Shown here: one piece after another, positions 9,882-20,889 of the stretch
Position numbering within the stretch: the stretch's first letter is position 1
Layout: each line of letters opens with the position of its first letter
From: Diphasiastrum complanatum
Taxonomy: Eukaryota > Streptophyta > Lycopodiopsida > Lycopodiales > Lycopodiaceae
Direction of reading: 5' to 3'
Assembly (NCBI GenBank): GCA_029204225.1
Contig: CM055092.1
Span: 84,844,694-84,908,693, forward strand
Length of the DNA stretch: 64,000 nt
The notes under the pieces: generated by a model
What the model was told of the DNA's origin: nothing
Database searches by the model: none
What the model saw: the letters and a program-made list of their open reading frames with translations, nothing else
Position numbers and translations under genes: made by a program

Positions 9882-10480
9882 CATCATCGCTTAGGAAACA
9901 TGAATTATGCATCTATTTTGAACATGTCCAAACAATCCATGGTTCTTGATCTTGACTATCCTTCTGGTAAGATCAATTTTCTTGTCTGTCATAGCTGCAT
10001 CTTTGGAAAGCAGGCTAGGATTCCTTTTAGATCAAACCATAAGCATGCAGCAAAAGATCTGTTAGATGTTGTTCATACAGATATATGTGGACCTATGCAA
10101 ACTCTTTCATTGCTAGATGCAAAGTACTTCATTACCTTTATTGACGAATTCTCCAGAACAATAGTTGTCTATTTTATTAAATAGAAATCAGAGGCTTTCA
10201 TCAAATCCAGACGAATCAAAGCACTGAGGTCAGATAATGGGTGAGAATACATCTCCAATGAATTCAAGAATTATTGTCCTTAACAACGACATTGGCCAAC
10301 AATACATCACTTTCTATTCGCCTCAGTCAAATGGTCTTGTTGAGAGAAAGAATAGAACCTTAGTAGAATCGACAAAGTGCATGTTATCACATTCGAAACT
10401 TCCGAAGTGCTTCTGGGCTGAAGCTTTTCAACAACAACCTATATACAAAACAGATGTCCTACTAAAGGCCTCGTAGACAA
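9882..10480 (+). pseudogene. Copia integrase (E1)
   Basis: Zinc-binding and core regions are spread over two frames. The first (9900-10184) has CHSCIFGKQARIPF and VVHTDICGPMQT, with the first catalytic Asp intact, and a stop after YFIK. The second Asp (RSDNG) falls in a shifted stretch, and the catalytic Glu segment is LVERKNRTLVES (10,335-10,370). The frame closes at 10,474. The pattern identifies a copia integrase that has lost its reading frame at least twice. Confidence 0.85.
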
Positions 10481-10603
10481 AACACCATTTGAAGTTTGGA
10501 CAGGTACCAAACCTCCTTTATCAAACTTACGAGTTTTTGAATGTACTACTTTTGCGCAGATTCCTCATGATCTCATGAAGAAACTCGACCTCTAGAGTAT
10601 CAA

Positions 10604-11588
10604 ATGTGTTTTCATCATCTACACTATTTCAGATCAAGCCCACAAGTTGATGCTATCTTTCGAATTCGACATGACCAATCTGGGCAAAGCTCATTTTTGC
10701 CTTGGTATACAAATCTGCATAGACATAAAGCTGAAGTTGGTTTACATTACACAATAGAGGTACATCAACAACATGTTAGTCAGATATAATCTGATGAATT
10801 GCAAGTCAGCTCTCTCACCAATGGAACCAAGTCTCAAATTGACAAAGGACCAGTGTCTCCAAACAATTCATGAGAAACAACAGATGCGTGAATATCCTTA
10901 TCATTCTATTATAGGATCTCTTATGTACGCCATGATCTGTACCAGGCCAGACATAGCTTCTGCAGTCAGCTCTCTCAGTCAGTTTATAACTAATCTTGGT
11001 ATAACACATTGGAAGGATCTTATCAGAGTCATGAGATATTTGCAAGCTACTATGGACTTTTGCATTTGGTATGGAACGGTCGGCAACGACAAACTCAATT
11101 TACTCAGTGGTTACACAGATGCAAGTTGGGTAGGAGATGTATACACTTGTAAATCTACTTCCGGATTTACATTCTTCCTCAACAATGGTCCAGTTTTCTG
11201 GAATAGTCGCAAGCAATCTTCAATAGCTCTATCTTCCACTGAATCAAAGTATATCGCAGCCTCTCAAGCTACAAAGAAAGCAATTTGGTTGAGGAATTTA
11301 CTCTCAGATATTGGTCTAAATCAATATGCTCCGACAACATTATTTTGTGATAATCAAAGTGCCATCGCTTTATCAACCAGCCCTAGATATCATTCCAGGA
11401 GTAAGCACATTGAACCAAAGTATCATTTCGTCAGAAGCAAAGTTCTCAACGAAGAGGTCAGATTGCAGTACTGTAGAACGCAAGATATGACAACAGATGT
11501 TTTTACTAAAGCATTAAGTCTGGAGTCACATAGAAGATTCTGTGTAGAACTAAGTTTGAAGGTCAAGGCATTCAAGGATTCAGATTAA
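10604..11588 (+). pseudogene. Copia RT C-terminus and RNase H (E1)
   Basis: After a deletion that removes the catalytic RT palm, FDMTNLGKAHFCLGIQI (end of RT) leads through a stop and frame change to the long open frame 10,773-11,588. RNase H landmarks are clear: CTRPDIASAVSSLSQF, YTDASWVGD (first Asp), STSGF, SSIALSSTESKYIAAS (Glu), FCDNQSAIALS (Asp), HIEPKYHF and MTTDVFTKAL. Only this 271-residue tail remains intact. The stop at 11,586 is followed directly by the polypurine tract and LTR, the normal end of a copia polyprotein. Confidence 0.9.
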
Positions 11589-11595
11589 GGGGGAG

Positions 11596-12248
11596 TGTTG
11601 GATTATTCTCCTTCTTACCAATCGACTAATCGGTTTTAATTTTGATACATTGTTAATCCAGTTCTGTGGATTTTTTTGTGTGTTTTCATAGTCTACAAAA
11701 TTACAAGTGTGTCATGTACTTTTAGTACATCAGTGCTTTTCAAGATAGTATAATATCCATTGTAAGCTTTGTAGGCCCAAAAGGAGCTACTAGCCTTAAT
11801 AACAAGACGGTTCCCTCTTTAGGCCCTCCAAAGTAATTAATAAGGATAATAGGTCAACAAGGGCCCAATGTAGTTAAAATAGCTCCTAACAAGGGCTAAC
11901 TATCCCGCAAGATAGTTATGTTTAGTTAAGTGAGAGCATTGTCTATAACTAGGCAAGAGACATCAATTTGTGAATCTTTTGGCTCATTTGCAAGTGAGAG
12001 CTTCTAGCTTCCTCCTTGTGAATATGAGCTATGAGGATTTCCTTTGCCAGGTCTCATGTGCCTTATCTACATGAATCCATGCTCATTTACATTGCTTTGT
12101 ACTCTTCATTTCATTTCTATTGTGATTCTATGGAGATCCTTGTGTTTCTAGCTTTCTATGGATATGATATCTCAAATGCTTTGTACTTTTTTTGCTCTTA
12201 GCTTTAATTCCATTGTAATTGCTATTTGCTTAGATTTGGCACATGACA
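11596..12248 (+). repeat. LTR of copia element E1
   Basis: Starts TGTTGGATTATTCTCC right after the purine tract aagggggag and ends ...TGACA, giving the canonical TG...CA ends and a length of 653 bp. No second copy lies in the window, so divergence cannot be measured. Confidence 0.8.
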
Positions 12249-12253
12249 TTTCT

Positions 12254-12265
12254 TTGTATCAGAGC
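12254..12265 (+). other. Primer binding site after the E1 LTR
   Basis: ttgtatcagagc matches the usual initiator-Met tRNA complement TGGTATCAGAGC at 11 of 12 positions and lies 5 bases beyond the LTR end. A PBS here means that this LTR also served as a 5' LTR. Confidence 0.65.
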
Positions 12266-13045
12266 ACAGATCCATGATTCATGATGATCCTATGTGGATT
12301 CCATTAGATTTGATGAGTTTATTGTTTTTGTAGTTTTCTTTTTGTTAATTTTTGAGTTTGAATTTTTCAGGTCTGTTCAAATCAATTTTGTACATTCAAT
12401 TTCGTTTTTCATTTCTAATTTGATTCCGTAGATCTGTAGAGCTTTGTTTCACTTTAACTTGCACCAATTTTCAAGCCATTTGGATAAGAGATGCAAAAGT
12501 TATTGCACTTTTTTCAAAAGCTGTCAAAATAGGTGACTAGATTTTTGCTTTCACTTAATTTGAATTTTTCAGATTTGATCTGAGTTTTTATTTCAATTTT
12601 CTTTCCATAATATTTTAGAGCATTGTCTTACTTTGATCTGATCTATATGGCAGGTTGTTTGGATTAGTATCCAAAGAGTTATGACAGTTTTTTATTCTTA
12701 GCTCTAGTTTTGCTAGTTTTTCTTTTTTTCAAAATTTTTAGACCTGTTCTATGATTAATTCAACCTATCAAATCACCTCCAATCATTGATCTGATTCATA
12801 AGCTGATAGAGCTTGTTGTTAGCTTTTCAGAGCTACTGAGTTTGTGTGATTTGGATCAATATTGAGGGAGTTATGATCAATTAAGTGGAGATGGGTTAAG
12901 CTGGCCAGAATTTTGAAAATTTTCTTGTGGATTTTCCAAGTGAGAGAGAAGCACTTCAAATTTTCATTCTTGAAGCTCAATTTCTTTGTTAAGTTTTTTT
13001 TTTCAGCTCTTCATTTTGAAGTTTTTGTCAAAAATCACTATAAAA
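12266..13045 (+). mobile_element. Copia 5' leader without gag
   Basis: T-rich leader of about 780 bp (repeated phrases such as tttgaatttttcag, gagttatgatca, gatctgatct) following a PBS. Its style matches the leader of the minus-strand element E4 (53,220-53,600). No gag follows; sequence changes abruptly near 13,045 to telomere-like and CACTA material. I see no gene in it. Confidence 0.55.
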
Positions 13046-13115
13046 AAAAATGACCTAACCCTATCCACGCTAGCCCTGACCCTAAGGCTAAACCTAATAA
13101 TAATAATAATAATAA
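13040..13115. repeat. Telomere-like patch and (AAT)n
   Basis: cctaaccctatcc, ccctgaccctaaggctaaacct and then about seven AAT units (13,095-13,114). The first part resembles degenerate CCCTAAA plant telomere repeats. Too short and degenerate to be a true interstitial telomere array. Confidence 0.45.
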
Positions 13116-14336
13116 AAACAGACTCTCTCAAAATTTGCAGAAAACCCCAACACTCACCCAATCTAGGATAATCGTGCATCGTCCACATCAAAATACCTTC
13201 TAATTAAAATTCTCGAGATTCGATAGGATGTGAAATGTCATACACACGAATCCTCTCAAAAGAATTTGCAACTCCTTGACAATAGGTTCTAGATAGACAT
13301 CCATGTTTTTTCTACCTTGTAATGATTGGGAATGATGAGAGCAAGTAAAAGATGACTTTTTTTCATTGCCATGCATGGAGGTATGTTGTAATTCACAAGC
13401 ATCACTAGCCATGTTGTCCAAGCAGAAGATCGATGGCCATGAGGACTAATATCGTCCATAAAACCCAAGTCTTAAATGTCTTGGCTCAGTATGAAATATC
13501 GGCCACTCTCATATTTTGATGTGTTTTGCAGCCATACTATCACATGGTATTCTCATGACACCTTCAGTGGATTTATTCCTAGCATGTCAATCCATCAATT
13601 CGGCCAAGGACTGGCAACGAAACATGTGTTGGATATGTGGTAGTACTGGAAAATGGCCAACAACCTTGGATGCAACTTTGGTTCCTTGCACATCTTGTCG
13701 ATATCGTGGGGATTCACACTTAGGGCAACTTATTTTTGATTCGTGTACACCCATGTATAATATGCAATCATTTGAACATGCATGAATGCAGTTGCAATCC
13801 ATTTGAAGCGTCGCCAATATTTTTTTTACATCTTTCCTTGAATTTGGAATTGTATTGCCCTCGGGTAATAGTGAACATAACAACCTATGACAAATGCCCA
13901 ATAATGTTACAAACTTTATCAACAAGTTAGTTTTAAATTGAAACAAAAAACATCAAAGTTGTTTAAAAAGTCACCTAAATAATGCATCAACACTTTGATT
14001 ACTCCATTTGTACACAACTTGAAGATTTAGGACTAGCAAGCATGCTGACAGTATGAAAATACTTGCCCTTTCATATAAAAAAGTTGTAGCTTTAGTTCCC
14101 ATGCTTGTTTCACCTTCGGTTCTCATGTCTTTGATATTTTCATGAGCTGTGAGGTTAGCTTCTTGTATATAATTGTGATGTGCATCATTTCTAGTGATTG
14201 GAGTGGTCTCATGAGGAGGATAGTATGAATGTATCAAATCTTTCATTATATCATCTTCCTCTTCAAAACAATGATTGTGTTCTTGGTTTGAAATGTCGAT
14301 TCTTGTGCTTGTCGATCGTCGACGAAGATACTCCAA
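13116..14336 (-). pseudogene. CACTA (En/Spm) transposase tnp2-type, fragment
   Basis: On the minus strand, 14,336 to 13,971 gives FLYERASIFILSACLLVLNLQVVYKWSNQSVDALFR. The next frame (13,946-13,587) has the conserved SNDCILYMG, SCPKCESPRYRQD and KVVGHFPVLPHIQHMFRC. Below it come WHARNKSTEGVMR, NMDVYLEPIVKELQILL (13,330-13,270) and WTMHDYPRLGE near 13,190. These are successive landmarks of tnp2 transposases: KWSN, CP.DC.LY, C..C...R, FPL.PRLQR, DVYLEPL..EL, HD.P. Catalytic domains further downstream are missing and the frame is broken several times. The remnant ends at the AAT patch. No terminal inverted repeats were found. 14,337-14,580 upstream holds a short frame I cannot assign. Confidence 0.8.
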
Positions 14337-14584
14337 CGATGCTTGTCACATTTTTTGAATAGTTTTCTTATGTCGTTTAAAAAATGTAGCAAGCCCAGGC
14401 CCTCCAAAATCCTCTTCGTCTCCATAATACTATAAATGTTGAGAACATCATACAATATATAATACATGTTAAAACAAAACAAAAACAATATGGTGATAAT
14501 AAACAATAATAGAAACAAGACTTCACTACCAAAGATCATAAACAGGTTCATCAATCAGAATGTAAGTGATATACGTGCATCTTA

Positions 14585-15015
14585 ATGTCTCATTCAAAGG
14601 CAAGAAGAAGACCAATTGAGGCAAGAAGAATCATCAAAAGGAGGCCAAGGAGGAGGACTCACCATCAAGTTCAAAAGACAAGAAGAAGATTGACAAGACA
14701 TAGGACAAGTGCTTCTTTTGTGGTAAAAAAGGGCACTTTGCATCAGAATGTTTCAAGAAGAAGAAGGCACAAGAAGAAAAACAAAGCAACATTGCACATC
14801 AAGAGGAGGAGGAGGATAAAAAATAATCATCCTTAATGGCATCCAACTCAACACCTTCATCAAAGACCAATCCAAGTGAAGCATGGTGGATTGATAGTGG
14901 GGCAAGCTCCCACATGACATTCCAAAAGGAGTAATTTTCAACTCTACTCTCTTATGGTGCTAAAAAGTTCATTTTTACAACTAGTGATCAAGAGTGTAGG
15001 ATAGGTGGTGTAGGG
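14585..15015 (+). pseudogene. Copia gag-protease fragment
   Basis: A Lys-rich gag tail leads to the zinc knuckle CFFCGKKGHFASEC (14,710-14,751) and the protease start WWIDSGASSHMTF (about 14,884). DSGA is intact, but there are stops upstream (TGA, TAG) and after the motif (TAA). The fragment is cut at 15,020 by an unrelated LTR in the other orientation, so only about 430 bp of this element remain. Confidence 0.8.
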
Positions 15016-15020
15016 ACTAT

Positions 15021-15640
15021 TGTGAAAAATTTGGAATATTCACACATGTGGGGAACCACCATAAATGTGTGAATGATCTTACCAAAGTTTTGTGTAAGCA
15101 CCTAGACCACATGGAGAGTGAAATTCACAATCTACCTCAAGAATCCAAGGCTTAAGCACAATCTAGAATGCTATTGATCAAAGCTTCATTAATTCCACAC
15201 GTGTGAAAAAGTAAACAAGCATTAAATGTATGAAGAATACTCCAAACTCAGGTTAGAGAGAGAAACACAATACAAGCAAAACAATATGAGATCCAATTTT
15301 GACATTATGACAACCTCTATCTTGATTCATCATCCATAATTGTGAGGGAATCCCCATCACATATATAGAGAGAACAATAGCTCGTGGTAGTACTAGCATG
15401 CCTCTATTTCTATCCACCTCAAAGAGTGTAATCTACCAAAATTGTGACACATATCACTTTGCATGCATGGTTGTTCACCAACTCCTACCTACTTTCTACA
15501 AATGACAAATTCTAAGCTAGATATGTAAAATTCTACTTGCATGTGTCCATTACAACATTTGCATGCCTTGCATGTCACAATAATGGAAACTTAGGACACA
15601 ATGCATTTGATGTGGCTCGAGCTCCTACTAGCCCAAATTT
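15021..15640 (-). repeat. Diverged LTR related to that of element E4
   Basis: Begins tgtgaaaaatttggaatattcacacatgtgg and shares the string of features of the E4 LTR (49,542-50,384): attcacacatgt, gttagagagagaaa, an internal tatatagagag, acctactttctacaaatg, catgtgtccattaca, ggaaacttaggaca, gcatttgatgtggct. It is followed on the plus strand by a minus-strand RNase H, as expected for the 3' LTR of a minus-strand element. The inner end is approximate. Confidence 0.6.
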
Positions 15641-15990
15641 GGCCATTTCTATGTCTAAATTGGGCTGATTGGTTGTCATAATAGATCCAAGGTACCTCAT
15701 CAGCCTCCATAGCTTGAAGCTCCACCAAAGCCTTTTGAGCCATAAGACCTCCTTGCATGTTGATGTCAAGGCCTTATACTCAGATTCAGTTGAAGACAAT
15801 GAAATAGTATCTTGCTTTTTGGAAAGTGACGATATACTTCATCGCAAAGGAATGTAGCAAATTCACTTGTAGATTTTCTATCCACTTTGTCACTTACAAA
15901 ATCCGAGTCACTATAGGATCTTAAGCCAAGATCAGTCCCTTTGTAGAGTATGCCAAAATTCCTAGTTGATGAGATGTATCTTAGGACTCT
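15641..15990 (-). pseudogene. Copia RNase H fragment
   Basis: Minus-strand translation gives LGLRSYSDSDFVSDKVDRKSTS, then SSTESEYKALTSTCKEVLWLKRL, the first-Asp and Glu segments of copia RNase H. It ends in TTNQPNL, close to the DNQ motif. Nothing of RT lies upstream; 15,991-16,185 is LTR-like debris (cttgagtttctacaagg is shared with the E4 LTR). Confidence 0.7.
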
Positions 15991-16185
15991 TTTGAGTTAG
16001 AATAAAAGTAGAACTACTGTGTTTTTGTATTGTGAGATGCATGTCATATTTGACCAATCTAGACATTGTGCATGTCACAAATAACAACTAGACTTAAATG
16101 CATGTGATGTAGCTTGAGTTTCTACAAGGATAAAATTGATATTTACAACTTGTAACTTTACATGCAAGATGAATTTCTTCATCAA

Positions 16186-17222
16186 CCCCAATAGTCAAGT
16201 TGAATGGATTTTTATTCTTCACAACTGTTACATTGTACTTGGGATCATCCAAAAGGATGAATCTTGAAAATGTCCTTTATGTACCATCTATCACTAAGAA
16301 CTTGTTGAGTGTTGGCCAATTAATGGATAATGGCCTTGATGTACAGTTTAAGCATGGAGTTTGTTCCATTTTAAAAATGATGATTGCATAGCTAAAGTAT
16401 TTAAAAAAATGGAGTGGCGGAGAGGAAAAATAGATCTCTTTGTGAGTGTGCTAGAGCCTTAAGGCTATATGCTTCTCTACCTTTGGGGTGAGGCAATTAC
16501 TTGTGCTAACTTTTGTGCAATAGATTGCCCAATCAAGCCATTGGAGGAATCACACCATATGAAGCTCTATCTAGAGAAAAGCCAAATCTCAAGGATCTAA
16601 GGATATTTGGATCCACATGCTATGTACACCATTCTTTGGAGACAAGGAAGAAGAATGATGCAAAACTTCCATCAAAAGCATCTTTGTGGGATATGATGAG
16701 AATAGAAAAGGGTATAGAATCTTCCAATCCCATCACTAAGAAAGTCATAGTGAGTAGGGATGTTATTTTTTATGAAGGACATGCTTGTAAAGTGGATGAT
16801 AATGCTACTAATCATCTTGATGTCAAAGACCATGCTAGGATGGAGGAGGAGCTTCAAAGTGATCAAGAGCTTGAGGATCCAACTCAAGATCCAAGGACTC
16901 CAAGAAGATCCACAAGATCAAGGGTTGAGAGCCATTGAGGCTCACTTATGATGGCAGAGGTGATCAAAGAGAAGACATTTCATCTTTTACTTCATACACT
17001 TTCCTTACTTCAATGCTTGATGAACCAACTTTCTATGAAGATGCTTGTAAATCAAAAAGTTGGATGAATGCAATGCAAGTGAATTATGATGCTCTCATGG
17101 AGGATCATACTTGGGAGCTTGTTGATCTTTCTCAAGGGAAGAAACCACTTGATTGCAAGTGGGTGTATAGATTGAAGTATAATAAAGAAGGATCAATAAT
17201 AAGTATAAAGCGAGACTTGTAG
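16186..17222 (+). pseudogene. Copia relic A: pre-integrase, integrase tail, start of RT
   Basis: LENVLYVPSITKNLLSVGQL (from 16,260) is the pre-integrase segment. After a gap, the end of integrase appears at 16,513-16,938 (RLPNQAIGGITPYEALSREKPNLKDLRIFG, then the RDVIFYEG strand and RRSTRSR). The RT start is at 16,935-17,222 (SKSWMNAMQVNYDALMEDHTWELV, CKWVYRLKYN). The integrase catalytic core is deleted. The relic breaks off at 17,222 inside VAKGF, where a different copia copy takes over. Confidence 0.85.
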
Positions 17223-18790
17223 CAAAAGGTTTCTCACTTTTCATGAAGTTAAAAAATCCACCTTGGAAGGGGTCGAGATTAAGGCATCTCAAGATGCATC
17301 ACGTACTATCTCTATTGAAGGAAATAAAGAAGTGATGGGGTTGAGGTTTGAGGAGGAGGTATTCTCACCAAGAAGATCTTTGAGAGAGAGATCCGAGCCT
17401 AAGAGGCTCTCATACATTGACAAAGGCAAGTAGGTGGACCTTGATTCCACCAATTATGCTTTTTTCATATCACATGAAGAGCCAAGAAGTGTCCAAAATG
17501 CACTTCAATCAAAGGAGTGGTACAAAGATATGAAGCAAGATTATGATGCTTTTATCACCAACAACATTTGTGGATCCACCATCCAACAAGCATACTATTG
17601 GTTGCAGGTGGGTGTTTCGAATCAAATACAATAATGATGGCACCATCAACAAATACAAAACAAGGCTATGTGCAAAAGGATTTGCTCAGATCCAAGGGCT
17701 TGATTATGAAGAAACCTTTGCACCCATTGCAAAGATGGTGACAATAAGGATCATCATATCTATTGCTTGCTATTTTAAATGGAAGGTGTTCCAATTGGAT
17801 GTCTCCAATGCTTTTCTCAAGGGATATCTTGAGGAGGAGATCTATATGGAGCAACCATGAGGATTCATCAAGGATGAATCCAAAGTTTGCTTGCTATTCA
17901 AAAGTCTTTATGGACTCAAGGAAGCACCAAGATCATGGTATGCAAGACTCAATTCTTTTCTCATCTCACTTGGATTCATCCTAAGTGACTATGATCCTTT
18001 CATGTACTTAGAGTCAGTTCCTAATGATTTTGTCAGTCTAAAAATTTATGTAGATGACATTATCTTATATAGAAGTTGCATGAAGCATGTAAATGAGACT
18101 AAAAGTGCACTTGGAGGAGAATTTAAAATGCAAGATCTAGGTGAACTCCACTATATCTTCGGCCTACAGATTGACTTTCATCTTGATTATGCTTTTATAT
18201 GTCAATCAATGTTGAAAAAGTTTCACATGGAGAACTATAAGAGCATAGAGACACCTATGGGAAGATCCTATTAAGGGAGATGAAAGATCCTTCGAGGACA
18301 CATCACCCTTTTTAGGAGTCTTATTGGCTCCTTGATTTGGTTGACCATCACCAGGCTCAGTTTGAGCTATTGTGTGCAAAAGCTAAGCCAATCTATGCAA
18401 GATCCCAAGATCTACCATTGGAAATTGGCCAAAGATTCCTAAGTATATATCTGCAACTCATGATTTTGGTTTGCTCTACAAAAGTGAAGATTTGTCTATT
18501 CTTGGCTACTCGGACTCAGATTTTGCTAGTGACAAATTGGATTGAAATCTACAAGTGCTTACACTATTTCTTGGAGGAAATCTCATATCTTGGCTTTCCA
18601 AAAAACAAGATACTATTTCTCTTTCATCATGTGAGGTCAAGTATAAGGCCGTTACTACAACAACAAAAGAAGTGCTTTGGATCAAGAGGTTATTATTGGA
18701 GATCAAATGCATTAAGGAAGAGGATTTTCCTTTGATCAAATGTGACAACATCTCGGCCCAAGCTCTTGCCAACAATCCAATTTTTCATAT
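17223..18790 (+). pseudogene. Copia relic B: RT and RNase H
   Basis: Starts in the linker before RT (RRSLRERSEPKRLSYIDKGK), then a second RT N-terminus (QSKEWYKDMKQDYDAF, CRWVFRIKYNNDGTINKYKTRL, GLDYEETFAPIAKM). It continues through QLDVSNAFLKGYLEEEIYMEQP, GLKEAPRSWYARL, the catalytic IYVDDIILY (about 18,045) and QDLGELHYIFGLQI. RNase H follows, degraded by frameshifts (SFIM..., LALDQEVIIG). The stop after YMEQP and several later stops make it inactive. No LTR or polypurine tract is obvious at the right edge near 18,790. Confidence 0.85.
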
Positions 18791-19098
18791 ATACGCAGGG
18801 AATTAGAGTCATTTCTCACTTTCTCAGAGAAGCTCTTGCCAAATTTTTAAGCAAATTTTCAACTGTCTCTATTTGTGACCAAACTTCACACACGCCTTCC
18901 TCAACACTCATAACCACCTGCTCCACTCTTGTTTCTATCGATTCCACTCCCATTCATTCAAAATCCATCATTTTCACCTTTTTGAGTCTTTTTATCTTTT
19001 TTTAAAGCTTTTTTCTCCTTTTTCACTCCCCAGTCATTATCGCATCGTACCCAACCCTTACCTTACCTTTGTAAAGACCCCAACCGGCCCCCATCATC
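18791..19098 (+). other. Pyrimidine-rich non-coding stretch
   Basis: C/T-rich, with no feature recognised. It leads into an orphan frame of the same C-rich composition, so the boundary with the copia relic is probably near 18,800. Confidence 0.3.
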
Positions 19099-19754
19099 AT
19101 GGCATTTTCCTCAACCCTCGATAAACAACCCTCTATCCCTTCCGATGAAATCGACACCAAACATGTGATTATACGTGAAGTCCCTACCGTGCTACCCAAA
19201 TCATGGATCTGCCTACGAAGTCTCAGATCGCTCCAAAGATCAAAACCACTGGCCCTCTCCTCGAAGCAATGGGAATTTGCCCAACAATCTTCTCCTCCGC
19301 CCTTAACATGCAAATCATCCTCATGGCCTACGCCACGTGGAATGAGAACAAAAACCATTTTTACATCAAGTACCATGGTACCATGCATCGTGTGTGTGTG
19401 AATGCTAACTCCCTGGCTACCACCGGAATCCGTTATGGTGATAGACCCAAGCCAAGCCACTGCCATGCTCCTAAACTCATCAAACCATACCTGACCCCTC
19501 CTGCTGAATCCATTATGCACATGAACAATGGTTATCTGATAGAGGCCATCAATGACCCCACTATCCAAGCTGCCGCTCATCTATTGAGCAATTTCCTAGC
19601 CATTGGAAGCTTGCATAAGGAACACATTCAGTCCAACCTTCTCAGCCAAATTGTAAAATCCTATAAGAAATTCCTAGCCCCTCGGTTGTGCCCTATGATT
19701 GGCATACCTTCATATCTCCGAGTTGATGCGGGCCATAAAACCCAACACGTGTGA
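19099..19754 (+). CDS. Orphan open frame, unrecognised (frameshifted)
   Basis: Two overlapping frames (19,099-19,401 and 19,203-19,754) read as one protein if a frameshift near 19,200 joins HVIIREVPTVLPK to MDLPTKSQIAPKIKTTGPL. The second frame has 183 residues of normal globular composition (AYATWNENKNHFYIKYHGTM, ATTGIRYGDRPKP, MNNGYLIEAINDPTIQAAAHLL). C-rich base usage differs from the AT-rich neighbours. It precedes a gypsy integrase scrap and a family G fragment on the same strand. It could be the N-terminal part of a family G member or a gag of an unfamiliar element. I cannot name it. Confidence 0.4.
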
Positions 19755-19854
19755 CCGAATCACCGTGGGGCCCCTTCTCTCCGCCCTTGCTGTTACCCTC
19801 CTTGAATAGATTGTTCGGGGTTTTACTCATTCTTACGTCCTCTCGACCACCGTT

Positions 19855-20095
19855 GTAGTTCGTGTTGCTGATGCAAAGTCTACCGCCAAGTTTGTATATG
19901 AGAACATTATTGCTCAATTTGGTTGTCCAATTGAGATCATCAATGATCAGGGAATCCATTTTATTAATAAAACAATCAAGTGTTTACCGAAGGAATTTGT
20001 TGTTATTAAATGGTTTAGTCCATCGTATTATCCGAGGGGTAACGGACAGGCAGATTTTTCAAATAAGAGTCTTTGCAATATTATGACCAAAATAG
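19855..20095 (+). pseudogene. Ty3/gypsy integrase core fragment
   Basis: An uninterrupted frame without ATG reads AKSTAKFVYENIIAQFGCP, EIINDQGIHFIN, FSPSYYPRGNGQADFSNKSL. This is the gypsy integrase core (G.P..I..D.G..F, then YHP..NGQ.E..NK). The second catalytic Asp is present; the Glu position is Asp (GQADF). About 80 residues remain, embedded between the orphan frame and a Ser/Pro-rich stretch, so it probably inserted or was captured there. Confidence 0.75.
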
Positions 20096-20880
20096 TTGAG
20101 GCAAGCATCCACCAGCCTTATCCCTCATGTTGCTCAAACTAACTCACCGGCCATCAAACGTAGCATGGCATTGCCTCCTCCTCCACAAGTCCTCCTGCCA
20201 CCCAACAATGCACCGCACTTCCACGCTTGGCATCCACTTCTTCTGCTTCCGCTTTCATCCCATCATCCACTACTACCACAACTTCTATTCCCATCGTCCC
20301 TATTCCTCCACCTTCTGCCTCCATTCTTGCTTCTTCTTCACCCTCCATCACCATCGCATCTTCCATCCCTCTTGCCTCCCTTACCTCTTCCATTTACACT
20401 CCACCCCTCATCATTAACTCCCAAGATTCCATTTATCATATGAAATCCTCTCTTGGACAAATTTCCTCAACCTCACACCTCCCACATCTCCATCCATCCT
20501 TAACAGCACCCTCCAATTCCCTACACTCCCACAAGTTGTCTCTTTTGAACAACCCATTCCACCCCCTGTACACACTTCTACCACTCATCTCACTCCTCCT
20601 CCAAATTCATCTAATTCGATTGTCGAGTCTGACAAATTGTTGGATGATGATGCATTCGAACAAACGGAGTACGTCCCATCTCTTCCTCGTGCTAATCCCA
20701 CCGCACCGAAGGACATTTTTTGAGCAAGAAAAACTCATTGAAGATGACGACGATGACGTGCAAGTCACATGGGTAGCACCACACCAAGCCCCAGCCAGCA
20801 GTACCATACCGGCCGGGCCTAAGGATGTCACGTCAGTGTACCAAACCTTGGGTACCTTCAAGGGCTCTTGTTTAGTCTTC
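20096..20880 (+). CDS. Ser/Thr/Pro-rich low-complexity open frame
   Basis: C/T-rich DNA gives an open frame from 20,227 to 20,880 of extreme composition (ASTSSASAFIPSSTTTTTS..., long Ser, Pro, Ile and Leu stretches), becoming acidic near 20,740 (LIEDDDDDVQ). An overlapping frame has DKLLDDDAFEQTEYVPSLPRA. Such spacers are common inside retroelement gag proteins or transposon-associated proteins. It may be the linker of the same protein as the orphan frame and the G4 fragment. Composition alone could also keep the frame open by chance. Confidence 0.3.
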
Positions 20881-20889
20881 TGAACGCTA

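Larger units (their letters stand above)
9048..11595 (+). mobile_element. Ty1/copia element E1, 5'-truncated, RT deleted
   Basis: Interior of a copia element: gag zinc knuckle, protease, integrase, then a jump to the end of RT and RNase H, a polypurine tract (aagggggag, 11,588-11,595) and an LTR at 11,596. There is no 5' LTR or gag N-terminus; the left edge abuts gene G1. Most of RT, including YVDD, is missing between about 10,610 and 10,650, so the copy cannot be autonomous. Confidence 0.9.

Noticed and set aside
13040-13095. Interstitial telomere array
   Set aside because: Only a few degenerate CCCTAA-like units, too few to claim telomeric origin.
20154-20393. Minus-strand frame rich in Glu, Met and Gly
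   Set aside because: Antisense of the Ser/Pro-rich C/T stretch; composition artefact.
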